A DNA stretch of 64,000 bases. It comes from Bacillus marinisedimentorum. GTDB lineage: Bacteria; Bacillota; Bacilli; Bacillales; Bacillaceae_O. The stretch spans positions 23,145-87,144 of the forward strand of contig NZ_LWBL02000051.1 in assembly GCF_001644195.2 (NCBI RefSeq), read 5' to 3'. Under the pieces are notes generated by a model, which was not told the DNA's origin, did not search any database, and was given only the letters and a program-made list of their open reading frames with translations. Made by a program: the position numbers and the translations under genes. Below, one piece after another: positions 34,937 to 43,356 of the stretch. Each line of letters opens with the position of its first letter. Within the stretch, counting starts at the first letter, position 1.

Positions 34937-35714
34937 GGACAATCTCCTCTCTCTCGTCACCGAGATATGCCTTAATGACAGCAGCATTTTGATAAATCTC
35001 TTCCGGCGTCCCACTCCCGATCTGGATGCCGTTATCAAGGACAAGGATCCGGTCAGAGATTGCCATGACCGTTTCGATGTCATGTTCCACGAACATGAAG
35101 GTCATGCCCTTTTGCTTCATAAGCAAAATGACATCGACAAGCCGTTCTGTTTCCTGGGCATTCAACCCTGCCATCGGCTCGTCAAGCAAAATCATGGCCG
35201 GATCAGAAGCGGATGCCCTGGCAATTTCAAGCAGTCGCTGATTCCCATATGGAAGGGTTTCCGCTTTTTCATAAGCAAGATGGGCAATGCCCACCTGTTC
35301 CAGGCACTTCAGCGCAAGCTCCGCCGTCTTCCTTTCTTCCCTGAAAACGCCGGGAAGCCTGAATCCTGCCCCAAGAAGCCCCGTTTTCAAACGGATATGG
35401 GCTCCTGTCATGACATTTTCGATGACAGACATATTTTTGAAAATTTCAAGATTCTGAAATGTGCGGGTGATCCCGGCACGCGCAATGCGATAAGGCGGCT
35501 GTCCAGTTATGTTTTTACCTTGAAACCGTATGCTCCCGGATGTACTCGGCAGAACGCCGGAAATCATATTCAGAAGCGTTGTCTTGCCTGCTCCGTTCGG
35601 CCCGATCACAGCAAAGATTTCACCCTGTTCCACCTTAAAAGACGTATTGTTGACAGCGAGTACTCCGCCAAATTGTTTGGTCAGGTTCTCCACATGCAAG
35701 AATGGGGCGCTCAT
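34929..35714 (-). CDS. Branched-chain-type ABC transporter ATPase (LivG-like)
   Basis: A 261-residue ATPase with Walker A GPNGAGKTTLLNMISG, the LivG-typical GITRTFQNLEIFKNMSVIENV segment, a signature region LPYGNQRLLEIARA and Walker B ILLDEPMAGLN, followed by FVEHDIETVM. ATG 35714 overlaps the permease gene by 4 bp. It works as a heterodimer with the LivF-like subunit. Confidence 0.94.
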   Translation of the reverse strand: MSAPFLHVENLTKQFGGVLAVNNTSFKVEQGEIFAVIGPNGAGKTTLLNMISGVLPSTSGSIRFQGKNITGQPPYRIARAGITRTFQNLEIFKNMSVIENVMTGAHIRLKTGLLGAGFRLPGVFREERKTAELALKCLEQVGIAHLAYEKAETLPYGNQRLLEIARASASDPAMILLDEPMAGLNAQETERLVDVILLMKQKGMTFMFVEHDIETVMAISDRILVLDNGIQIGSGTPEEIYQNAAVIKAYLGDEREEIVHA

Positions 35715-36769
35715 TGTTTTCCACCCCCTGAATTGATTTGTTCCCTGGCTGCCGCTGCATCCTGAATAGGCGGCTTTCTGTCAGGTTTAAGTCTTGACGC
35801 CAGCTTTGAGAAGGTCGGCATCAGGCCGTTCGGCATGTATATCAGCGTCACGACAAGCAAAAGGCCGAAGAAAACGATCTCAAACTCCCCGCCTGCACTC
35901 GGATAAATAAGCGGTATCGTGCTTTTCAGCACCTCGCTCAGCATGACAAACACAAACGCGCCGATGACCGCACCCCAGATGCTGCTCACTCCTCCGATCA
36001 CAACCATGATCAGAAAATAAATCGATGTCATCGCATCGAACAACTGCGGATTGATGAACGTGACGTAATGTGCATATAAACTGCCTGAAACCGAAGCAAA
36101 TACTGCACTCAGCACAAAGACCTGTAGTTTGTTTTTCATGATGTTGATTCCAAGTGCATCCGCAGCCACTTCGCTTCCTTCAATAGAGCGCAGCGCCCTT
36201 CCGGTTCTCGACTGAATCATGTTGCGCGAAAATAAAAGGGCCGCAATCACAAATGCCCAAACGAGATAAAAATAACGGAAGTCACTGTTCATTTCCAGCG
36301 ATCCGATATTGAGTACAGGAATGCCGAAAAAACCATTCATTCCGCCTGTCAACTCACGAAGTTCCTTAAAAGCGGTGTACATGATGACACCAAATCCCAG
36401 TGTCGCCAGTGCCAGATAGTGCCCTTTCAGCTTGAATGTCGGGATGCCGACAATGAAGGCAATCAGGCTGGAAAGCACGGCACCGGCAGCCATCCCGAGC
36501 CATGGCGAGAGGCCGTATGTTCCGCTGATGACAGCGGACATGTAGGCCCCGATTCCGTAAAATGCAGCATGGCCGAGGGAAATTTGGCCGGCATAGCCCA
36601 TCAGAAGGCTGAGGCCGACAGCGACAAGCGAGTAAAATCCAATGACAATGAACATGCTCAACAGGTAGTTGGACTGGGCAGCAAGCGGTATCGCAAAGAT
36701 AACCGCGGCAAATAGGAGAGGGCCAAGCAAGCTTCTGTTATACACTCTTCCAAGATTGTTGTCTTTCAC
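35711..36769 (-). CDS. Branched-chain-type ABC transporter permease (LivM-like)
   Basis: A 352-residue permease with about ten hydrophobic segments and the family blocks LLMGYAGQISLGHAAFYGIGAY, GHYLALATLGFGVIM, and SEVAADALGINIMKNKL before the last helices. The start is GTG at 36769 with GGGGGAGATGGC upstream. Paired with the LivH-like permease, 15 bp upstream. The final residues are charged and cytoplasmic. Confidence 0.94.
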   Translation of the reverse strand: MKDNNLGRVYNRSLLGPLLFAAVIFAIPLAAQSNYLLSMFIVIGFYSLVAVGLSLLMGYAGQISLGHAAFYGIGAYMSAVISGTYGLSPWLGMAAGAVLSSLIAFIVGIPTFKLKGHYLALATLGFGVIMYTAFKELRELTGGMNGFFGIPVLNIGSLEMNSDFRYFYLVWAFVIAALLFSRNMIQSRTGRALRSIEGSEVAADALGINIMKNKLQVFVLSAVFASVSGSLYAHYVTFINPQLFDAMTSIYFLIMVVIGGVSSIWGAVIGAFVFVMLSEVLKSTIPLIYPSAGGEFEIVFFGLLLVVTLIYMPNGLMPTFSKLASRLKPDRKPPIQDAAAAREQINSGGGKQ

Positions 36770-36783
36770 GCCATCTCCCCCTT

Positions 36784-37665
36784 TTACACCCGTTTTCCAG
36801 TGGCTTTTGCAAACAATCCGTTAGGCATGAAGAAAAGAATCAGGAGCAGCAGACCGAAACTTACGGCATCTTTCATGCCTGAAGACCATAGTCCTTCAGT
36901 GAAGGCTTCCAAAATGCCGATGAGAAATGCTCCGATGACGGCTGCCGGCGCATTTGTAAGGCCGCCGATGACCGCTGCAACAAACGCCTTCATTCCGAGC
37001 ATCATCCCCATGCTGTAGGAAGCACCTGAAATCGGGGCAATGATAATGCCCGCGATTGCACCGACTCCGGCGCTGATTGCAATGGTGATCAATGACATTT
37101 TCTCAGGATTGATCCCCATCAGCCTGGCAGCAAACTTATTGACGACACATGCTGTAAGAGCTTTCCCAAGATAGGTCTTATCGAAAAAGTATCCCATGAT
37201 GAACACGCTGATGAGCGAAATGCCGATAGCCCAGATGCTCTGTGGGAGCAGAACCGCCTGAAGGATGGTGATCGGCTCATTTTTTGTAAAAGGCTGCAGG
37301 GACTGAGGCTGGGTTCCCCAGATTAAAATCGCAACCCCTCTTAATGCAATTGACACACCAATTGTAATAATGATCAATGTCGGAACGGACGAACCTCTTG
37401 CCGGGTAAATCGCTGTCCGTTCAAACAATGCTCCTACAGCCGAGACGATCAATACAGCAAGGATGACGGCTGCCAAAAGCGGCAGCCCCATCCCTGTAAG
37501 GGAAATGCTGATCAATGCACCTAGCATCGCAAATTCCCCCTGGGCGAAGTTAAGCACCCCTGTCACGTTGTAGGTGACGACAAATCCGATGGCGATCAGA
37601 GCATAGATGCTTCCGATCGTCATTCCTGAAAACAGCAATTGTATAATCTGGCTGAGTACTTCCAC
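36784..37665 (-). CDS. Branched-chain-type ABC transporter permease (LivH-like)
   Basis: A 293-residue permease with the LivH blocks GMTIGSIYALIAIGFVVTYNVTG, LNFAQGEFAMLGA, and KAFVAAVIGGLTNAPAAVIGAF. About eight hydrophobic segments. GTG start at 37665 with GGGGGAGGGATT upstream, 12 bp after the binding-protein gene. Confidence 0.94.
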   Translation of the reverse strand: MEVLSQIIQLLFSGMTIGSIYALIAIGFVVTYNVTGVLNFAQGEFAMLGALISISLTGMGLPLLAAVILAVLIVSAVGALFERTAIYPARGSSVPTLIIITIGVSIALRGVAILIWGTQPQSLQPFTKNEPITILQAVLLPQSIWAIGISLISVFIMGYFFDKTYLGKALTACVVNKFAARLMGINPEKMSLITIAISAGVGAIAGIIIAPISGASYSMGMMLGMKAFVAAVIGGLTNAPAAVIGAFLIGILEAFTEGLWSSGMKDAVSFGLLLLILFFMPNGLFAKATGKRV

Positions 37666-37677
37666 AATCCCTCCCCC

Positions 37678-38868
37678 TTATTCTTTAATAGTCCAGTTAC
37701 CGTCCTTGACTTCAATCATGATAAGGGAATCACTGCCAAGCCCGTTATGGTCATCCGCACTCATATTGAAGACACCGCTGATGCCGACAAAGTCCGTTGT
37801 GTTTTCGAGGGCTTTTTTAATCGCCTCACGATCTTCTCCGCCTTCTTCAATCGCCTGCTTCAGCACCTGGATTCCGTCCCATGCATGGCCTGCGAACGCA
37901 CTTGCCGGATAACCGAATTTCTCTTCAAAGTCATCTTTGAACGTTGTGATCGTCTCTTTTTGCTTGTCTGAGTCAGCAAGCTGGTCCGCTACAAGGATTC
38001 TTCCGGCCGGGAAAACAACCCCTTCCGCCGCATCTCCGGCAAGCTCCAGGAACTTTGAGGAAGCGATGCCGTGGCTTTCAACAACCGGAATATCCATGTT
38101 CAGTTCATGGATGTTTTTTGTGACAACAGCTGATTCCTGTGCCGTTCCCCAGACGATTACCGCATCAGGGTTCGCCTTCTTAACCCTTGTCAGCATGGCT
38201 TTGGCATCGTTGACCGTCGCTTCAAATTCCTCTTCAATTACGGCTTCAACGCCATAATCCGGAGACAGCTGCATAAATTCCTCATGCCCGCTTGTCCCGA
38301 ATGAATTTGCTACGTTGAGCCAGGCAACCTTTGTCAGGTTTTCACTTTTCAGGTACTCAAGGACTTTTGGTATGACAACGTCGTCCCCTTGTGCCGTTTT
38401 GAATACCCATTCCCTGCTCGATCCGTCTGAAGGATTGTTGATCTGTTTGCTTGCCGCCAGGGAAACGAACGGCACTTTCGCTTTCATTGCCTGCGGAAGC
38501 ATCGCGAGGGTATTTCCGCTTGTAGTGCCACCCACAATCGCCAGAACCTTGTCCTGTTCAATAAGCTTTTTCATCGAAAGGACCGCTTCATTCTGGTCGG
38601 ATTTGCTGTCATACGCGATGAGCTCCACTTTTTTGCCGTTTATGCCGCCGGCTTCGTTGATTTGTTCAGCCAGCATTTTGGCGGTGTCCATCTCCCCTTT
38701 GCCAAGCGGGGCCGCTCCTCCGGAAGCAGCAAAAATGCCCCCTATTTTAATGACATCTTCTCCTCCGCCGCCTCCTGTTGATGCAGTTTTCGTTTTAGTT
38801 TCAGAACCGCATGCTGCCAGAGCGATAATCAAAAGGATGCTCATCAGTACAACTGTTACCTTTTTCAT
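37678..38868 (-). CDS. ABC transporter substrate-binding lipoprotein (LivK-like)
   Basis: A 396-residue periplasmic-binding-type lipoprotein. The signal peptide ends in a lipobox LAAC (Cys20) followed by a Thr/Gly-rich linker; the body is a type I binding protein with IKIGGIFAASGGAAPLGKGEMD and EAGGINGKKVELIAYDSKSD. ATG 38868 has AAAGGAGAAGGGGGAG upstream. Homologues bind branched-chain amino acids, amides or aromatic acids. Its place between hpaE-side and hpaB-side genes of the island suggests 4-hydroxyphenylacetate or a related acid as ligand (inference). Confidence 0.93.
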   Translation of the reverse strand: MKKVTVVLMSILLIIALAACGSETKTKTASTGGGGGEDVIKIGGIFAASGGAAPLGKGEMDTAKMLAEQINEAGGINGKKVELIAYDSKSDQNEAVLSMKKLIEQDKVLAIVGGTTSGNTLAMLPQAMKAKVPFVSLAASKQINNPSDGSSREWVFKTAQGDDVVIPKVLEYLKSENLTKVAWLNVANSFGTSGHEEFMQLSPDYGVEAVIEEEFEATVNDAKAMLTRVKKANPDAVIVWGTAQESAVVTKNIHELNMDIPVVESHGIASSKFLELAGDAAEGVVFPAGRILVADQLADSDKQKETITTFKDDFEEKFGYPASAFAGHAWDGIQVLKQAIEEGGEDREAIKKALENTTDFVGISGVFNMSADDHNGLGSDSLIMIEVKDGNWTIKE

Positions 38869-38899
38869 TCGTTCTCCCCCTTCTCCTTTATAAAAGATT

Positions 38900-39059
38900 G
38901 CTCTGTTAAGCTTAATGTTGATAACAGCGGTCAATATCGCCGTATTCAGTGCGGGCCTCCCTTATACTCCGGGACCTTGATTTGCCCGCTCTTCCGCCGA
39001 AGAACTGCCGCTTTGACTCCAATTTCCGATTTGAAAACCTGCATTGAATTAACACAGCC
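38900..39059. repeat. Degenerate MITE-like element, copy 2
   Basis: Ends GCTCTGTTAA (38900-38909) and TTAACACAGCC (39049-39059) are near-perfect inverted copies of the family termini; the interior GACTCCAATTTCC resembles the right part of the family. It lies between the substrate-binding protein gene and the FAD synthetase-like gene. Confidence 0.65.
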
Positions 39060-39065
39060 CTCAAA

Positions 39066-39929
39066 TTATGCTTGAACTGCCTGTTTACCAGGCAGTTCTG
39101 TAAAATCCGGCAATCGGTCGACCCACTCCAAACGTATTGTGCTGCCAATCACCCTGTCCGGCATAGCCGGAACCAGAATTGATCCCCTCCCCCTGGTCAT
39201 TATGCAGACACCTGGCTGATTTACGCTTCCTATCGATATATTGACACGGTAACGGCCGGGCGGCGGTAAAACAAAATCCTTTCTGAAATCCATCTTAACG
39301 ATACCCGAACCTGTTCCGAAGCCTGTCATCTTATGCGTGCTGCTGGCCTTCCCTTTTACTTCATAATGTGTTCCAAGAAGCGGCGGAATTTTTGAAACAC
39401 TGCCGCTCGAAACAAGCTCCCTTATAAGAGTGGAACCGATTTTCCTGCTGCAGCTTTCCACTTTCTCGACAACCGTCACGCCGAATATGCCCTTACCCAA
39501 TTGCTTCAGAAGCTCCATATCCCCTTTGCCGCCGCGGCCGTATGTAAAATCAAAGCCTGCTGCAACATGCTTGACATTAAGATTTATGATGTATGATTGC
39601 ACAAACTTCTCCGGGGTAAGAGCACCGAATTGCTTATTAAAGTGAACGGCGTAAAGATAGTCGACTCCCAATTGCTCCATAATGTCTGCCTTCTCTTGAA
39701 AAGGTGTCAGATGTTTTCCTGTCTTATCACGCAGCCCCATAACTTCTCGCGGGTGGGGATCAAATGTCATCACAGCAAGCGGCAGCCCTTTATCGTCTGC
39801 AATGGCACGGGCTGTATGGATGATCTTCTGATGGCCAAGATGGACTCCGTCAAAAAAGCCGAGAGCCATGACTGCAGGTGTTTTCTCCAAAGTTTCCCGA
39901 ACCCCGTGCTTCAAAAAAATCGTTTTCAC
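39066..39929 (-). CDS. RibF-like FAD synthetase with degenerate riboflavin kinase domain
   Basis: A 287-residue protein. Residues 1-185 are a good FMN adenylyltransferase (FAD synthetase) domain: GFFDGVHLGHQKII, TFDPHPREVMG, AGFDFTYGRGGKGD and IGSTLIRELV. Residues 186-287 occupy the place of the riboflavin kinase domain, but the GFPTAN-type motif is missing and the sequence (KMTGFGTGSGIVKMDFRKDF) is strongly diverged. It is thus probably FAD synthesis only. GTG start at 39929 with GGGGGTGGATT upstream. In a cluster that needs FADH2 for HpaB, a dedicated FAD supply enzyme makes sense (inference). Confidence 0.85.
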   Translation of the reverse strand: MKTIFLKHGVRETLEKTPAVMALGFFDGVHLGHQKIIHTARAIADDKGLPLAVMTFDPHPREVMGLRDKTGKHLTPFQEKADIMEQLGVDYLYAVHFNKQFGALTPEKFVQSYIINLNVKHVAAGFDFTYGRGGKGDMELLKQLGKGIFGVTVVEKVESCSRKIGSTLIRELVSSGSVSKIPPLLGTHYEVKGKASSTHKMTGFGTGSGIVKMDFRKDFVLPPPGRYRVNISIGSVNQPGVCIMTRGRGSILVPAMPDRVIGSTIRLEWVDRLPDFTELPGKQAVQA

Positions 39930-40034
39930 TCAAATCCACCCCCTTCTACATCTGTAAGCCTTTACATTAAAGGCGTCTGCCGCCTGCCGTCATTTAACAT
40001 GACAGTGTTCGTGTCCATCTTAATTGAAATCTTG

Positions 40035-40057
40035 CCGGGAGGGAGGCGACCTCCCGG
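40035..40057 (-). other. Intercistronic hairpin after hpaE
   Basis: CCGGGAGG / CCTCCCGG, a perfect 8-bp GC-rich stem with a seven-base loop. No T-run on either side, so it is more likely an mRNA-stability or partial termination element than a full terminator. Confidence 0.6.
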
Positions 40058-40065
40058 ATCACCTT

Positions 40066-41604
40066 TTATTTACCAAACTGAGGAATGTGATGTTCCCCGA
40101 GGGCAACATGGATCACTTTCGGTTCTGTATAAAACTCGAACGCATAATGGCCGCCTTCCCTGCCGATCCCGCTAGCCTTCATTCCTCCGAACGGAATGCG
40201 GAGATCCCGGACATTCTGGGCATTGATCCACAGCATGCCGGCTTCGACTGCCTGGGCAACACGGTGGCCCCGCTTCAAGTCATTCGTCCACACATAACCG
40301 GCAAGGCCGTATTTTACATCATTAGCCAGCCGGACCACTTCTTCTTCTGTTTCAAATTTAATGACAGCCATTACCGGTCCGAAAATTTCTTCCTGGGCGA
40401 CTCTCATTTCATTTCTTGCATTCAGGAGCAATGTCGGGCTGACAAAGTTGCCCTGTTTCAGTTCCTCAGGGATATCAGGTGAGAATACTTCACACCCTTC
40501 TTCCCGGCCAGTCTCGATATAACCTGACACTTTTGACCGGTGACTCGGATCGATCAGCGGCCCAAGCTGGGTTTCCGGATCCATCGGGTCACCGACTTTA
40601 ATATTTCTCACCCGCTCTTTCAAGGCGCTGACGAAATCATCATAGATGGATGCCTGAAGGAAAACCCTTGAGTTTGCTGTACATCTTTCACCGTTGAATG
40701 AGAACAATCCCCAAACCGCGGCATCAAGGGCCCGGTCGAAATCAGCATCCTCGAATACGATCAGAGGCGATTTCCCGCCAAGTTCCATCGATGTCCGCTT
40801 CAGCGTATCAGCTGCATTTTTGATGATGGTCGTGCCGGTTACCGTTTCGCCCGTGAATGAAATCAAACTAACATCAGGATTTCTCACAAGTGCATCGCCA
40901 GCCGATTCCCCGAATCCATGCACAACATTGAAAACCCCTGCCGGGAGTCCTGCCCTATCGATGATCTGTGCCAGTTTGTTCGCTGTCAGCGGCGAAAGCT
41001 CAGCCGGCTTTAGGATAACGGTGTTTCCGGTTGCCAGGGCAGGCGCCACTTTCCACGTTTCCAGCATGTATGGTGCATTCCATGGTGTGATCAGTCCGGC
41101 CACTCCCACCGGTTTATTAATGGTATAGTTCATAAACTCATCATCTACCTGATAGGCTTCACCTACCAATCTCGTTTGGACCATCCTTGCATAGAAGCGG
41201 AAGTTTTCCGCAGCACGTGCTGTCATCTTCCTTGTCTGGCTGATCGGAAGACCCGTATCAAGGGCTTCGAGGTATGCAATCTCCTCGACCTCTTCATCAA
41301 TCAAATCAGCGATTCGATTGATCAGTTTCATCCGTTCCTTCAGCTTCATCGTTCTCCAGGATCCGCTGGTAAACGCTTCGTGTGCAGCCGAAGCTGCCCG
41401 CCTGATGTCCTCTCTGCCCCCGCTTGCGACCCGGTTCAGGACTTGATTAGTGAATGGGCTGCGGTTTTCAAACTCTTCACCTGAAACAGAGGCGGTGAAT
41501 TCTCCGTTAATGTAATGGAGGACATGATCAATTTTCTTGTGCTGCGTAGCTTCCGCTGTTTCCTGTACCGACCTTTCCCCTGCCGTCTTTGATTGTATTT
41601 TCAA
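40066..41604 (-). CDS. hpaE: 5-carboxymethyl-2-hydroxymuconate semialdehyde dehydrogenase
   Basis: A 512-residue aldehyde dehydrogenase. The blocks TPWNAPYMLETWKVAPALATGN, SMELGGKSPLIVFEDADFDRA and catalytic Cys in FSFNGERCTANSRVF are typical of HpaE, as are KMTARAAENFRFYARMVQTRLVGEAY and INAQNVRDLRIPFGGMKASGIGREGG. It oxidises the ring-cleavage product of HpaD. The start is uncertain: TTG at 41604 has GAGGGGGTGG eight bases upstream but overlaps hpaG by 77 bp; the frame is open to 41628. Homologues begin shortly before DHVLHYINGEF. Confidence 0.93.
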   Translation of the reverse strand: MKIQSKTAGERSVQETAEATQHKKIDHVLHYINGEFTASVSGEEFENRSPFTNQVLNRVASGGREDIRRAASAAHEAFTSGSWRTMKLKERMKLINRIADLIDEEVEEIAYLEALDTGLPISQTRKMTARAAENFRFYARMVQTRLVGEAYQVDDEFMNYTINKPVGVAGLITPWNAPYMLETWKVAPALATGNTVILKPAELSPLTANKLAQIIDRAGLPAGVFNVVHGFGESAGDALVRNPDVSLISFTGETVTGTTIIKNAADTLKRTSMELGGKSPLIVFEDADFDRALDAAVWGLFSFNGERCTANSRVFLQASIYDDFVSALKERVRNIKVGDPMDPETQLGPLIDPSHRSKVSGYIETGREEGCEVFSPDIPEELKQGNFVSPTLLLNARNEMRVAQEEIFGPVMAVIKFETEEEVVRLANDVKYGLAGYVWTNDLKRGHRVAQAVEAGMLWINAQNVRDLRIPFGGMKASGIGREGGHYAFEFYTEPKVIHVALGEHHIPQFGK

Positions 41605-42328
41605 GTGCACCCACCCCCTCGATTTCAAGTCTTACTTCATCTCCCGGATAAATATGGGACAGCCCTTTAGGAGTGCCGGTTAAAATGATGTCATCAGGCT
41701 CAAGTGTCATGAATGAGCTGATGAACTCTATTAAATCAGGAATCTTGTATATGAGATCACGGGTATTTCCTTCTTGTCTCAGTTCGCCGTTAACGAACGT
41801 CTTCAACGTGAGATTATCAGGATCAGCCACTTCATCCCTGCTGACCAGATACGGCCCGAGCGGACCGAACGTGTCGTGCCCTTTGGCGCGGACCGGCGGC
41901 CGGTAGAAGTTGTTCACAAAGTCACGGACCGTCACGTCATTGGCGATTGTATATCCTCTTACATAATCGTAAGCATCTTCCTTTTTGACATGGCGTCCAT
42001 GTTTGCCGATCACAACCGCCAGTTCATTTTCATAATGCATATACGTCGCTCCGTCCGGATAATACACATCCGCTTTATGTCCGACAATGGATGAATTGGG
42101 CTTGATAAAAAGTACGGGTTCAGCAGGCTTTTCCAGTCCGAGCTCATCTGCATGGTCAGTAAAGTTCAGGGCCAGGCCGATCACTTTATTAGGCTTGACC
42201 GGCGGCAGCCACACTTGAATATCGTCTGGATGCCAGCAGTCACCTGACGCAGCTGTCACCTGTTTTCCATCAGCGGAAATGACACCTATCTGTTCTCTTC
42301 CTCCAGCAATAAACCGTGCCGTTTTCAT
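41528..42328 (-). CDS. hpaG: Fumarylacetoacetate hydrolase-family isomerase/decarboxylase of 4-HPA degradation
   Basis: A 266-residue FAH-family enzyme with the metal site blocks HYENELAVVIG, GYTIANDVTVRDF, KGHDTFGPLGPYLV and DDIILTGTPKGLSHIYPGD. In the 4-HPA pathway such proteins decarboxylate 5-oxopent-3-ene-1,2,5-tricarboxylate and isomerise the product; many bacteria have a two-domain or two-gene version, while here only one copy lies in the island. It follows the DapA-like gene by only three bases. Confidence 0.88.
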   Translation of the reverse strand: MKTARFIAGGREQIGVISADGKQVTAASGDCWHPDDIQVWLPPVKPNKVIGLALNFTDHADELGLEKPAEPVLFIKPNSSIVGHKADVYYPDGATYMHYENELAVVIGKHGRHVKKEDAYDYVRGYTIANDVTVRDFVNNFYRPPVRAKGHDTFGPLGPYLVSRDEVADPDNLTLKTFVNGELRQEGNTRDLIYKIPDLIEFISSFMTLEPDDIILTGTPKGLSHIYPGDEVRLEIEGVGALENTIKDGRGKVGTGNSGSYAAQEN

Positions 42329-42331
42329 AAC

Positions 42332-43258
42332 CTATCGACTCCCCACTTCTGTAGATAATAATCCGTAACTGGTCAGGACCTCCCTGATTTCATCCTGCAG
42401 TTCATTTGACGGCAGATCCATCGGCATCCTCAGGCGCGGTTCAATTTTGCCCATCATGCCGAGGGCCGCCTTCAGCGGTGCCGGGTTCGTGTCTTTGAAC
42501 AATACGTCATTCAGAGGCATGAGATCGTAATGGAGATCCTGGGCCCGCTTCACATCACCTTCAGCCCAGGCGTTATAAACATCAGCAACCCGGCCCGGCA
42601 ATACATTTGCGGTTGCGCTTATGTATCCGGCTCCTCCTATTGCCAGCATCGGGTAGCACAATAATTCGATCCCTGAGAATAGCAGGAAGTCGCGTCCGCA
42701 GTTCAAAAGAACCCGGTTCACATGTTCGAAATCCTTATTGGATTCTTTTACACCGATAATGTTTTCACAGTCTTCATTCAGGCGTGCCAGCGTTTTGACC
42801 TCCAGGTTCACAGCAGTCCTGCCGGGAATGTTATAGATGATGATCGGAATATCAACTGCATCAGCAACCGTTTTGAAATGTTTATATAATGCATGCTGGG
42901 AAGGCTTGTTGTAATATGGGACGATGACCATCGCTCCATCGGCGCCCATTTCTTTGGCAGCTTTTGTTAGATGCATCGTTTCATCGTGGTTTGTCGAACC
43001 CGTTCCAGGGATGACCGGCACCCTGCCGTTAGCAGCCTTGATGGCCGTTTCCATGACCAGTTCCCTTTCCTTTATGGTCAGGGAACTCGGCTCACCGGTT
43101 GTACCCGTAACAGAAATGCCGTGGCTGCCGCTCTCGATATGCCAGTTCACCAGGCTTTCCAGCGCAGCGGCATCAACCATACCGTTCTCATCAAATGGTG
43201 TAATGATCGGCGCAATCGATCCCCGGAATTGCTCCTTTGCTTTCTCATATGCGTTCAT
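42332..43258 (-). CDS. DapA/NAL-family aldolase of the 4-HPA island
   Basis: A 308-residue class I aldolase of the dihydrodipicolinate synthase/N-acetylneuraminate lyase family: GTTGEPSSL pocket, Tyr142 in IIYNIPGRTAVNL and Schiff-base Lys171 in IIGVKESNKDF. A housekeeping DapA is unlikely in this setting; the gene probably provides the final retro-aldol cleavage of 2,4-dihydroxyhept-2-ene-1,7-dioate to pyruvate and succinic semialdehyde in place of the class II HpaI (inference). GGTGGAGG precedes ATG 43258. Upstream lies a promoter and the GntR regulator gene. Confidence 0.82.
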   Translation of the reverse strand: MNAYEKAKEQFRGSIAPIITPFDENGMVDAAALESLVNWHIESGSHGISVTGTTGEPSSLTIKERELVMETAIKAANGRVPVIPGTGSTNHDETMHLTKAAKEMGADGAMVIVPYYNKPSQHALYKHFKTVADAVDIPIIIYNIPGRTAVNLEVKTLARLNEDCENIIGVKESNKDFEHVNRVLLNCGRDFLLFSGIELLCYPMLAIGGAGYISATANVLPGRVADVYNAWAEGDVKRAQDLHYDLMPLNDVLFKDTNPAPLKAALGMMGKIEPRLRMPMDLPSNELQDEIREVLTSYGLLSTEVGSR

Positions 43259-43299
43259 GTAACCTCCACCCTTCTTATTAATTGTTATTTCAATAAAAT

Positions 43300-43327
43300 A
43301 TTCTAAACTTTAGTAATTTTCAGTTAA
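43300..43327 (-). promoter_or_regulatory. Candidate SigA promoter of the catabolic genes
   Basis: On the minus strand TTAACT (-35) and TAGAAT (-10) are 16 bp apart, upstream of the DapA-like gene. Just downstream, near the start of transcription, TTGAAAT (about 43287-43293) matches one arm of the palindrome found in front of gntR, a likely operator half-site. Confidence 0.5.
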
Positions 43328-43356
43328 TTTTAACGAAAAAAAATTGCATTCCTCCC

